Below are positions 24,062 through 31,847 of a stretch of 64,000 nucleotides of DNA, piece after piece. The translations under genes were made by a program, and so were the position numbers. The notes beneath the pieces are model-generated. The model searched no databases. It was not told the DNA's origin and saw only the letters and a list, made by a program, of their open reading frames with translations. This DNA is from Nocardia lijiangensis NBRC 108240 (lineage in GTDB: Bacteria; Actinomycetota; Actinomycetes; Mycobacteriales; Mycobacteriaceae): positions 83,032 to 147,031 of the forward strand of contig NZ_BDBP01000012.1 in the NCBI RefSeq assembly GCF_001613045.1, given 5' to 3'. Within the stretch, counting starts at the first letter, position 1. Every line of letters starts with the position of its first letter.

Positions 24062-26341
24062 TCACCGACCGGCCGACCTCGAGGCCATCGCGAGGTTGCT
24101 CGCCGCGAGCAAGGTGTCGGGATGGCGATCACCCTGCGAATTCCTGCGCTTGTCGAGAGTGTCCCTGAGCAGCGCTGTCGCCCGATCACGATCCCCCGAA
24201 TAGTGCAGGGCCACAGCGAGATTGTTGGCTGTTGTCAATGTGTCGTGATGACTGTCCCCGAGCAGCCGCGTGCGGCGGGCGAGGAGATCCTCATGCATTG
24301 CCACCGACTCTTCGTATTCCCCCGCCGCTCGCAGGTATACCCCCATATTGTTCGAGGAGGTGAGGGAATGTGGATGATCCCTTCCCAGGATCTCGCAGCG
24401 CTGAGCCAACGTCTCCTCGTGGAGCCGACGAGCGGACGAAAGATTCATCGTAACGCGATAACTCACGGCCAAATTGTTGGCCGAGGTCAGCGTGCAGTAG
24501 TCCCGGGGACCCAATACCCGCCGCCGTATTTCCAATGTCTCGTTGTCGAGGTGGATCGCGCGTTCGGGATCACCACAGGCGAGCAGGTCGAAGGCCAGAT
24601 TGTTGGCGGCAGCAAGCGTGTCGGGATGTTCTGGCCCCTGCACTCGGCGACGTGTCTGCCAAACCTCCTCGTTGAGTTCGCGAGCCGCGGTGATGAAGCC
24701 GCGCGCATGCAGATCGATCGCCAAATTGTGCCCAGCGGCGAGCGTGTCGGGATGGTCTCGGCTCTGTAGCCGACATCGCCGGGAATACACATCCGCGTCC
24801 AGCTCGTGAGCGGCCTCGAAGTCGCCGAGGCCACGGTGGGCGAAGGCCAGACTGTTGGCGACACGCAGCACGAAGGGATGGTCGGCGTGGCGCACTCGGC
24901 GCCAGCGGTCGTGCAATCGCGAGGCCAGGTGCATGCTCGGTTCGCAATCACCGCGCGCGGCCAGATACCACGCGGTGTCACACAACATTTTCGCGAGCCG
25001 CTCATCAGTGTTGTTGTCCGCTTCGGCAGCCAACAAGTGCGGCAACAATGCCGCCCAGTGCACCCATGTGGTGGCATCGCACGGATCTCCCGGATGTGCC
25101 GCCGAAAGGGCTGCGCATATCTGGTCGCTCAACTCCGTCGATCGGGTGTCGGTGATCATGTCACGGAGGATCGCCTGAGTCAGTCGATGCAGTTGCAGTC
25201 CTGATCCGTCGATGCGCGCGAGGCCGTAACGTCCGATCGATGTTGCCAGTTGCCACCACGTATCCCGTTGTGACCGCGCATTTTCCTCGCCCTGGCACAG
25301 CACTGCCACGATGGTCACGAGCAGCGAACGAGGAATCGGTTCGGGCGCGATCAGCGCGCACATCGAGAGCAGTTGCCCCGCAGCGGAATCGGCGGCGGCG
25401 AGTCGGCCCGCCGACAACCGTGTGGCAGCCGCGAGAGACCGACCGTAGCCCGCGGGCGCTCCTCCCTCGAGCAGACCGGCTGCCCGGTCGTCCAGAATCG
25501 ACAGGTATTCGGATGCTGACATCCCCGTCTCCGAAAGGGTTCCCGCCGCTTGTGCCAATCCGAGCGGGAGGTATCCCAGCGCACGACTCAGGCGCTCCGC
25601 CTCGTCCTGACTCAGGCTCGGACACTGTCGGCGGAGCAACGCCACCGAATCGGATCGGGTGAGTACGTCGAGCGCGACGGGCACGGCAAGTTCGTTCCAG
25701 GCACTGCGACGCGAGGTGATCAAGACATGTACCGGCGATCCCGGCAACCACGCTAGAATCGACGCCGGTTCCTCGACGTTGTCGAAGACGATCAGCGAGG
25801 CTTGTGAGCGCATGTGTGCCAACGCGATATGCGCGGCGACGGAGGTCTCGGTCTCCAGTGTGACCAACTCCGCCCGCACGGCCAGTGTGGCAAGGTGACC
25901 GGCGACGAGATCACAATTCTCGGCATCCACCCACCAGATCAAGGTATACCGGTCCGCGAATCGGTGCGCGTACTCGATGGCCAACTGTGTCTTGCCCACT
26001 CCGCCTATCCCGCACAGCGCGACGGGAAGTGGCGCGGTCCCGGCCAGTCGCCGTTCGATTTCGGCCAACTCGGCTTCGCGACCGGTGAATACCGGATTTC
26101 GAGGAGGCAACTGGGTCAGCTGCTCGGTCCACCTAGGAGCGGAGCGAGCGGTGCTGCGCATCTGTAGCTCGACATAGGTAACACCCCCGATGAGTAGGGC
26201 AGCGGCACCCGCAGACGACAATTGTATCCACCCGATCCCCGCGGTGGAAGCCCAGCCGGCAGCGGCAGCGGCGAAGGCCCCCGCCCCGGACGCGGCCGAC
26301 CAGGCGGCACTCCACAAAATGCGCCGTACCCCGTCGCTCAT
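24062..26341 (-). CDS. Membrane-anchored STAND ATPase with NB-ARC and TPR repeats
   Basis: Protein of 759 residues. Two hydrophobic helices (about 10-30 and 41-58) anchor it. GREAELAEIERRL leads to an NB-ARC core with P-loop ALCGIGGVGKTQLAIEYAHR (about 108-127), Walker B SLIVFDNVEEPA, sensor LITSRRSAW, and the GxP motif LGYLPLGLAQAAG. From about residue 480 to the end are seven or more 42-residue tetratricopeptide repeats built on HPDTLAAANNLA. STAND ATPases switch on ligand binding and often act in signalling or conflict (anti-phage, toxin) systems. No catalytic effector domain is visible in this protein. GGAAGG precedes the ATG. Divergent from a 149-aa gene with only 17 bp between starts. 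Confidence 0.88.
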   Translation of the reverse strand: MSDGVRRILWSAAWSAASGAGAFAAAAAGWASTAGIGWIQLSSAGAAALLIGGVTYVELQMRSTARSAPRWTEQLTQLPPRNPVFTGREAELAEIERRLAGTAPLPVALCGIGGVGKTQLAIEYAHRFADRYTLIWWVDAENCDLVAGHLATLAVRAELVTLETETSVAAHIALAHMRSQASLIVFDNVEEPASILAWLPGSPVHVLITSRRSAWNELAVPVALDVLTRSDSVALLRRQCPSLSQDEAERLSRALGYLPLGLAQAAGTLSETGMSASEYLSILDDRAAGLLEGGAPAGYGRSLAAATRLSAGRLAAADSAAGQLLSMCALIAPEPIPRSLLVTIVAVLCQGEENARSQRDTWWQLATSIGRYGLARIDGSGLQLHRLTQAILRDMITDTRSTELSDQICAALSAAHPGDPCDATTWVHWAALLPHLLAAEADNNTDERLAKMLCDTAWYLAARGDCEPSMHLASRLHDRWRRVRHADHPFVLRVANSLAFAHRGLGDFEAAHELDADVYSRRCRLQSRDHPDTLAAGHNLAIDLHARGFITAARELNEEVWQTRRRVQGPEHPDTLAAANNLAFDLLACGDPERAIHLDNETLEIRRRVLGPRDYCTLTSANNLAVSYRVTMNLSSARRLHEETLAQRCEILGRDHPHSLTSSNNMGVYLRAAGEYEESVAMHEDLLARRTRLLGDSHHDTLTTANNLAVALHYSGDRDRATALLRDTLDKRRNSQGDRHPDTLLAASNLAMASRSAGR

Positions 26342-26358
26342 CCACTAACCTTCCATGC

Positions 26359-26808
26359 GTGACCAGCCCGGACGAGTACACCCCGGAAATTCCACTCGAC
26401 AGTTGGACCATCGACGATCTGGACGTCATCACGACCGAGGACATCCGACTCCCGCTGCACGAATCCGTCCTGGTCGAACTCGCAGCCCGGATCCGCCGAA
26501 TCGCACCCGCCACGGTTACGGTCACGACCGAGGCGACACCACCTGAGTTGCGCGTCACCGGGGCGAACTCGACGCCGATCCTTTCGATCGAGATCGCCGT
26601 CGACACCGGATTCATGCCACCACTCGTTCCAGCCCCGCACTATTGGCGCATCGGCTTACTTCCCCTCGCGGTGGCCGTCTACGTGAAGCTGCCGACAGGT
26701 GAATACGAGCTGACCGACCGATCGACTCGAGAAATCCGCGTGACCGAACCCTTCGCGTTGTACCTGCCATTGCCCGAGTTGTGGACCCGTGGATCAGACC
26801 TGCGGTAG
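26359..26808 (+). CDS. Hypothetical partner of the STAND ATPase, 149 aa
   Basis: Begins at GTG (MTSPDEYTPEIPLDSWTIDD). There are no membrane helices or signal peptide. An amphipathic segment ESVLVELAARIRRIAPATVT is followed by beta-rich sequence (PILSIEIAVDTGFMPP, LLPLAVAVYVKLPTGEYELT). Not recognised. Starts 17 bp from the divergent STAND gene, so the promoters of both genes must overlap the opposite coding region. A TAACCT box 7 nt before the GTG suggests a leaderless message. Close divergent pairing suggests joint function, which is inference. Confidence 0.6.
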   Translation: MTSPDEYTPEIPLDSWTIDDLDVITTEDIRLPLHESVLVELAARIRRIAPATVTVTTEATPPELRVTGANSTPILSIEIAVDTGFMPPLVPAPHYWRIGLLPLAVAVYVKLPTGEYELTDRSTREIRVTEPFALYLPLPELWTRGSDLR

Positions 26809-27255
26809 CCGACTCGATTCCCTTGCCCCCCTTCGACCGGTCCATTGTAGACCGCCACTCCGCCTTGGGATCAACGAAACATCCACTCGGACAACAATTT
26901 CCGATCGGAACCGTCACATGCGGCACTGGAGCGCCACGTGCCCCGGACAGCACCGCCGCGACATCGCCGATCGTGATCGGTTGTCCCGAACGCACATTCA
27001 GGGCCGTGGAACCCGGTAGCGGCTGCTCGATCGCGGCCAGATTGGCCGCCGCGACATCGCCGTCGCATCAGGTTGGCGTACTGGCCGTGTCCCCCCTCCG
27101 GACACCAGTGCAGATCGGCCCCGGCAATTCCAGTTGCCGGGGCCTTTCGTATGTGGAGGTGGAGGGCCTGACAGAGGCCTTGCCGCCGCCTTGTCCGCTT
27201 GGGCAGTGTTCATCGCGGCGACGAGGGCTCGCGGGTCCACGCCCGCGCGACAGGG
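26809..27255. other. Decayed stretch with a serine-recombinase-like remnant
   Basis: No intact gene. On the minus strand at about 27180-27240 the frame reads MDPRALVAAMNTAQADKAAA, which resembles the coiled-coil region of large serine recombinases, then degenerates. A strong hairpin lies just beyond (27117-27144). The remainder holds nothing recognisable. Confidence 0.4.
27117..27144. terminator. Hairpin with 11-bp stem and T-rich tail
   Basis: GGCCCCGGCAA, loop TTCCAG, TTGCCGGGGCC, then TTTCG on the plus strand. On the minus strand it lies about 110 bp after the P450 remnant and could end that operon. Confidence 0.65.
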
Positions 27256-27798
27256 TCAGCGGCTGCCGCAGTGGCCGGCTTGCGTGGGGATGATTTCGGT
27301 GTAGGTGAGTGGAATTGCAGCGGGTCCGCGGAGAGTGACGTGGTCTCGGTATGGCGGGTCACCGTCGAGTCGTGGGTCGCGCACACGGCGGGCGAAGCGA
27401 GTGATGGCGATCGTCGCTTCGAGGCGGGCGAGTGGGGCGCCGAGGCAGAAGTGCTGGCCGAGACCGAAGGCGAGGTGACGGTCGGCGCGAGCGGGGTCGA
27501 ATCGCGTGGGATCGGTGAAGACGGTTGGGTCGTGGTTGGCGGCGGCGATCAGCATGATGGCGAGCTCACCGGGTGCGATGTCGATGCCGGGGAGCTGGAT
27601 GGTGTCGCGAGCGATTCGTGGGACCAGTTGGACTGGTGAGTCGTAGCGCAGACTTTCCTCGATCACCGATTGGGCGAACGCTGGGACAGGTGGTCCGCGT
27701 TGACGGATACGGGCGTAGAGCGGGTAAGGGTCGGCGCGCTGTGCCGGATCCAGCAACTGCGCGAAGAGACCGGGGCTCGGTGCGGGTGTGGTGGTCAT
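27256..27798 (-). pseudogene. Cytochrome P450 with large internal deletion
   Basis: The frame starts MTTTPAPSPGLFAQLLDPAQ RADPYPLYARIRQRG (about 35 residues of normal P450 N-terminus, shown in two parts). It jumps directly to FAQSVIEESLRYDSPVQL, the K-helix E-x-x-R. The C-terminus is normal, with FGLGQHFCLGAPLARLEA holding the heme-thiolate Cys. About 200-220 residues, including the I-helix oxygen-binding region, are missing while the frame stays open. The 180-residue product cannot be a working P450. It was the last gene of the six-gene operon downstream of the MBL-fold gene. Confidence 0.82.
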
Positions 27799-27814
27799 GG
27801 TTCCGCCGGGGCGT

Positions 27815-28939
27815 TCAGCCGTGCCGGATGGCGCGGTGGGTGAAGGTGGGCGAGGTGCCGGGATTGAGCAGCGCCCCGGTCAGCTCGCTGGAGGGGAAGA
27901 ACTGCAGGAACCGTGAATCCTGCTGGGACACATCGACGACGGTCTTCTCGATGACGAGCGAGTTGTACTGCTCGTAGGTGGTCTCGAGGGTGTTCGCGTT
28001 GAGCACCACTTCATGTCCCCAGAACTTCGCCGCGCGTGCCAGACCCGGGATGCGGGACCGCTCCGGCGTGAGACATTCGGTGGCGATGGCGTTTTCGCTG
28101 ATCGCCCAGATCCCGGTATCGGTGTTGAGCAGCAGCGATTGATTGCCCATGGCGTGGCCGGGTGTGCTGATCAGCGCGACACCGGGGCCGAGCAGCACGC
28201 TGCCGTCCAGCGGCAGGATCTTCTCGGGCGGCAGGTCGACGAAGGTGGTCGGCTGGTACCAGGGCCGTTGGAACGGATGCAGATCGGCCATGGCCTCCAG
28301 TTCGTCGCGCTGGGCGAGCAGCTTGGCGTTCGGGAACGCCGCAGTCACCGGCTCGTCCGGGCTGATGTCGGGTTGCGGTCGGGTGGTGCCGAGCCAGCGC
28401 CGCACGTCCTGGGTGTGCAGGTGATCGAAGGCCAGGTAGTCGACCGCTGCGGGATCGACACCGGCGCGACGGCAGGCGCTCAGGACATCGGTGTGCTCGT
28501 GCACGAAAAGTCCGCGCAACGGCCCCGGCGTCATGCGGTCGAGTTCGGCGAAATACGGTGTGTAGGAGTCGAGTTCATGATCGCTCGGTTCGAACAGCAA
28601 GGTTCGGGAAGTGCCGTCGGTTTCGGTCCAGCGCACGATCAGCATGCGATTGCAGATGGTGACGAACGGCGTCGGACTGATCGCGGCCCGGAACAACCCG
28701 TAGCGGGTTGGATACGGGAGCGATATCAGGTCGTAGGTGCGCACCGAGTCGGGCGTGCCGGTCGCGGCGAACTCGCGGCGAAAGTCCAGTGCGGCGGTGC
28801 GACAGGCGCGCAGGCGCGGACCGAAGCCGCCACGGGCGGTGAGCGCCTTGTCGAAGGTATCGACGCGGGGGAACGGCGCGGTGGTGGCGGGTCGCGGGAT
28901 GGCGATCGGGTCGGTGATGAGACGTTCGGCGATACTCAC
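27815..28939 (-). CDS. Metallo-beta-lactamase-fold hydrolase
   Basis: Cytoplasmic MBL-fold protein of 374 residues, starting GTG after AGGAGGC. The metal-binding region reads YLAFDHLHTQDVRRWLG (an HxHxD-like motif in a variant HLHTQD form). A second site is LISTPGHAMGNQSLLL with the conserved His, and another probable ligand lies in GLFVHEHTDVL. The family hydrolyses esters, lactones or thioesters. It is the fifth gene of the FMO-OYE-SDR-ADC operon, so it may open a lactone or ester made by the upstream oxygenase. This function is inferred from context. Confidence 0.75.
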   Translation of the reverse strand: MSIAERLITDPIAIPRPATTAPFPRVDTFDKALTARGGFGPRLRACRTAALDFRREFAATGTPDSVRTYDLISLPYPTRYGLFRAAISPTPFVTICNRMLIVRWTETDGTSRTLLFEPSDHELDSYTPYFAELDRMTPGPLRGLFVHEHTDVLSACRRAGVDPAAVDYLAFDHLHTQDVRRWLGTTRPQPDISPDEPVTAAFPNAKLLAQRDELEAMADLHPFQRPWYQPTTFVDLPPEKILPLDGSVLLGPGVALISTPGHAMGNQSLLLNTDTGIWAISENAIATECLTPERSRIPGLARAAKFWGHEVVLNANTLETTYEQYNSLVIEKTVVDVSQQDSRFLQFFPSSELTGALLNPGTSPTFTHRAIRHG

Positions 28940-28968
28940 GGGAGCCTCCTGGGAGCGACGGTCGAGAA

Positions 28969-29748
28969 TCACAGAATTCGGGGGCGCATCCGGGTCATTG
29001 TGAACAGTGGCGTCAGCGGGCGCAGCGGAATCGGCGGGACCCACACGCCCAGCAGGTCTGCCCGGTGCAGGCGTGCCTCGACCACCCGCCCGATACCCAT
29101 CTGGTCGAGCGGATCACGTTCGGAGCCACGGACTTCCAGCGTGAAGTCCTCGATCCGCCGCACCTCGATCACGCTCTCGCGTGGGGTGAAGGCCACCAGC
29201 CAGGACGGGAACAGGCCACCGAGTCCAACGACATTGCGGTGCGGCCGGGCCAGGATCGGCGGCGGTTCCGCGATGACATCGCCGAGTCGTCCACCCATGC
29301 CGAGTAGCTTGTGCCCGCGCCGGGTGGCCTCGGCGCGGATCTCGGTGTCGGTCAGCGCCCAGTCGATCTCGCCCAGTTTCTTCGGGTAGCCGAGCAGCTC
29401 ACGCCCGATGATCAGGGCCACGTCGTCATCGAGAATCATCCACGGGCAATGGATTCCGGTGCCCTGCACGGTCTTGACATGCACGAAGAGCCCGGCCTCG
29501 TGGTAGCCCTGCGACTCGAAATTGTTGTCTGGGAAGTAGGCGGTGAACAGGTCGGCGCGGGCCGGTTCGGTGAGCTGCACCCCGGCGGGCAGCCACTGCT
29601 TCATGGGTTCGGGATCGATTTCGACTGTGGCGCTGAAGTAATGGGCATCTCGGTAGAGGCTGTGTCGCGGATCGCCCAGCGCGAGCATGCGGCGCAGATC
29701 CGAGCCGAGCGAGCGGCCCACCGTCCGGATAGCGGGTTCCCAGCCCAT
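28969..29748 (-). CDS. Acetoacetate-decarboxylase-like protein
   Basis: Protein of 259 residues in the acetoacetate decarboxylase family (ADC-like). GRELLGYPKKLGEIDW (about 115-130) holds the lysine expected to form the Schiff base. FTAYFPDNNFESQGYHEAGL and the beta-cone strands fit the family, whose members decarboxylate beta-keto acids or act as aldolase-dehydratases. The start ATG lies directly after the SDR stop, with AAAGG upstream. In the operon it would act on a keto acid produced by the SDR or flavoenzymes. Substrate unknown. Confidence 0.8.
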   Translation of the reverse strand: MGWEPAIRTVGRSLGSDLRRMLALGDPRHSLYRDAHYFSATVEIDPEPMKQWLPAGVQLTEPARADLFTAYFPDNNFESQGYHEAGLFVHVKTVQGTGIHCPWMILDDDVALIIGRELLGYPKKLGEIDWALTDTEIRAEATRRGHKLLGMGGRLGDVIAEPPPILARPHRNVVGLGGLFPSWLVAFTPRESVIEVRRIEDFTLEVRGSERDPLDQMGIGRVVEARLHRADLLGVWVPPIPLRPLTPLFTMTRMRPRIL

Positions 29749-29749
29749 G

Positions 29750-30550
29750 TCACTTGACCTTTCGATAGACGATGCGCAGGATCGGACCGACCAACGCGCG
29801 CGGGGTGTATTGGCCGCCGACGGTCTGCACCTTCGCGAAGACTCCCGGGATTACACGGCGGCGACCAGCGGCCATTCCCGCGATCGCCTCCGCCGCAACC
29901 TTTTCGGCACTCACCCACAGCGGGCCCGGCACCAGGCGGTCCAGGTTCGGGACCTCGGCGGCCTCGGCGTATTCGGTCCGTACCGGCCCCGGCGCGAGCA
30001 GCGTGCACTCGACACCGGTCCCGGCCAATTCACCGTGCAGCGACTCCGCGAGCGCGTTGGCGAAGGCCTTCGACGCGGCGTAGGTGGCATTGTTCGGGCC
30101 GGGCTGGTTTCCCGCGGTGGATCCGGTGATCAGGATCGCGCCCGCGGCGCGCCGCATCATACCGGGCAGTGTTGCCAGCGTGAGGTCGTGCACAGCAACG
30201 GAATTCAGCTCGACCTGTTGACGCTCCCGGTCCGGGTTCGCGGCCGCCAGTTCGCCGTAGGTAGCGAAGCCGGCGTTGTTGCACAGCACGACGATCTCGC
30301 GCGCGGCGAGTTCGTCGCACAGCTTCGCGCGTGCATCACGGTCGGACAGGTCGACGGCGCGGATCTCGGCCTCGACTCCGTGGCGAGTGGTCAGACGGCC
30401 GGCCAGTTCGCGCAGCCGGTCCTCACGGCGAGCGACGAGAATCAGGGAGTATCCGCGCTGGGCGAGGCCTTCGGCAAGCGCCGCGCCGATGCCGGACGAG
30501 GCTCCGGTGACGACGGCGCGTGCGCCCGGCGTTGGGGTGGGCAGGCTCAT
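29750..30550 (-). CDS. SDR family oxidoreductase
   Basis: Short-chain dehydrogenase of 266 residues. It has VVTGASSGIGAALAEGLAQR (cofactor), VARRED (NADPH-type arginines), NNAGFATYGEL, an active-site Ser in ILITGSTAGNQPG, and ATYAASKAFANAL with the Tyr-Lys pair. The C-terminus ends in a basic segment (LVGPILRIVYRKVK) common in membrane-associated SDRs. AGAGGAG precedes the ATG. Third gene of the TetR-flanked operon, 2 bp before the ADC-like gene, so it probably interconverts a hydroxyl and keto group of the operon substrate. Confidence 0.9.
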   Translation of the reverse strand: MSLPTPTPGARAVVTGASSGIGAALAEGLAQRGYSLILVARREDRLRELAGRLTTRHGVEAEIRAVDLSDRDARAKLCDELAAREIVVLCNNAGFATYGELAAANPDRERQQVELNSVAVHDLTLATLPGMMRRAAGAILITGSTAGNQPGPNNATYAASKAFANALAESLHGELAGTGVECTLLAPGPVRTEYAEAAEVPNLDRLVPGPLWVSAEKVAAEAIAGMAAGRRRVIPGVFAKVQTVGGQYTPRALVGPILRIVYRKVK

Positions 30551-30566
30551 GAGGGCTCCTCTGCGA

Positions 30567-31811
30567 TCAGAACTGGGTGAGAGCGCGGGCGGTCACGGCG
30601 GTGCCGGCGGCGAGCAAGGTGCGGAAGGCTCCGGGCCCGGTCACTTGCGCCTCTCCTGCGGCGACCTTGCGGAAATGCGATGCATGCCAAGCAAGTTGAA
30701 GATAGGAGTTGATCGGTGTCGCAGCGGGCAGCGGGATGCGCGGCGCGGAGGGCAGCACCTGCGGCTCTTGGGCTCCGGTCAGCAGTGCCGAGGCGATATC
30801 GGGGCGCACGGCGAACGGGCGACCGAGCCCGATCACGTCGACCGCGCCGTCGGCGAGTACCTCGTTCATGAAGTCGAGGGTGCGGATGCCGCCGGTGAGC
30901 ATCAGCGGCATGGCCGAACGGGCGCGCAGGTCCTCGGCGTAGCGCAGGAAGTACGCCTCGCGGGCGCGCGTGCTGTCCTGCACCACACCCGTCATGGCCG
31001 GGGCCTCGTAGTTACCACCGGAGATCTCCAGTAGGTCGATACCGGCCTGCTCCAGCGCGAGTGCGACATCGAGAGACTCGGCTTCGGTCAGCCCCCCACG
31101 CTGGAAGTCGGCCGAGTTGAGCTTCACCGAGAGAACGGCATCGGGGCCGATAGCTTTTCGTACCTCCGCGACCACCTCGAGCAGCAGTCGGCGACGATTC
31201 TCGGGACTACCGCCGTACCGGTCGGAGCGCTGGTTGGCGACCGGCGAGAGGAACTGTGACAGCAGATATCCGTGCGCGGCGTGCACCTGCACACCGGAAA
31301 AGCCCGCGGCCACAGCGAGTTCCGCGGTGGTCGCGTAGCGGCGGCGCAGATCGGCGATGTCGTCGAGCGATAGCTCGCGTGGCTTGCGCAGGTTGAATCC
31401 GACCGCCTGCGGTCGCAGCGCCGACGGCCCGACCGGTCGCCGGTACAACGGGCCGACCGCGACACGCCCAGGGTGATTGATCTGCATGACCATCACCGCT
31501 CCCTCACGCGATCCCGCCCGGGCCCAATTACCGACATCCTCGAGATACCGGTTGTCCTCGAGGGTCACGTTGCGCGGCTCGACGTAGGCGCGGCGGTCGA
31601 TCATCACATTGCCGGTGATGAGCAGTCCCGCGCCGCCGCGGCCCCAGGCGCTGTAGAGCCGGGTCAGGGTTGGGCTCGGTGCACCGTCGATAGTGCCGAG
31701 CTGTTCGCTCATCGCGGCTTTTGCGATGCGGTTGGTCAGCGTCACGCCGCACGGCAGCGTCAAGGGACTCCCGACGGCGATGACGTGCGGTGGTCGATTC
31801 TTGGGTGTCAT
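30567..31811 (-). CDS. NADH:flavin oxidoreductase, Old Yellow Enzyme family
   Basis: FMN-dependent TIM-barrel enzyme of 414 residues. N-terminal SPLTLPCGVTLTNRIAKAAM positions the FMN. VQVHAAHGYLLSQFLSP carries the substrate-binding His pair (HAAH). NQRSDRYGGSPENRRR and VLSVKLNSADFQRGGLT are family hallmarks. LMLTGGIRT and VDVIGLGRPF form the FMN phosphate site. OYE enzymes reduce activated C=C bonds of enones. AGGAGCC precedes the ATG. Second gene of the operon, so the pathway may process an alpha,beta-unsaturated ketone. Confidence 0.9.
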   Translation of the reverse strand: MTPKNRPPHVIAVGSPLTLPCGVTLTNRIAKAAMSEQLGTIDGAPSPTLTRLYSAWGRGGAGLLITGNVMIDRRAYVEPRNVTLEDNRYLEDVGNWARAGSREGAVMVMQINHPGRVAVGPLYRRPVGPSALRPQAVGFNLRKPRELSLDDIADLRRRYATTAELAVAAGFSGVQVHAAHGYLLSQFLSPVANQRSDRYGGSPENRRRLLLEVVAEVRKAIGPDAVLSVKLNSADFQRGGLTEAESLDVALALEQAGIDLLEISGGNYEAPAMTGVVQDSTRAREAYFLRYAEDLRARSAMPLMLTGGIRTLDFMNEVLADGAVDVIGLGRPFAVRPDIASALLTGAQEPQVLPSAPRIPLPAATPINSYLQLAWHASHFRKVAAGEAQVTGPGAFRTLLAAGTAVTARALTQF

Positions 31812-31847
31812 GGCAAGGCTCCTGACGTTCCTGCGTAGGGTTCGAGG

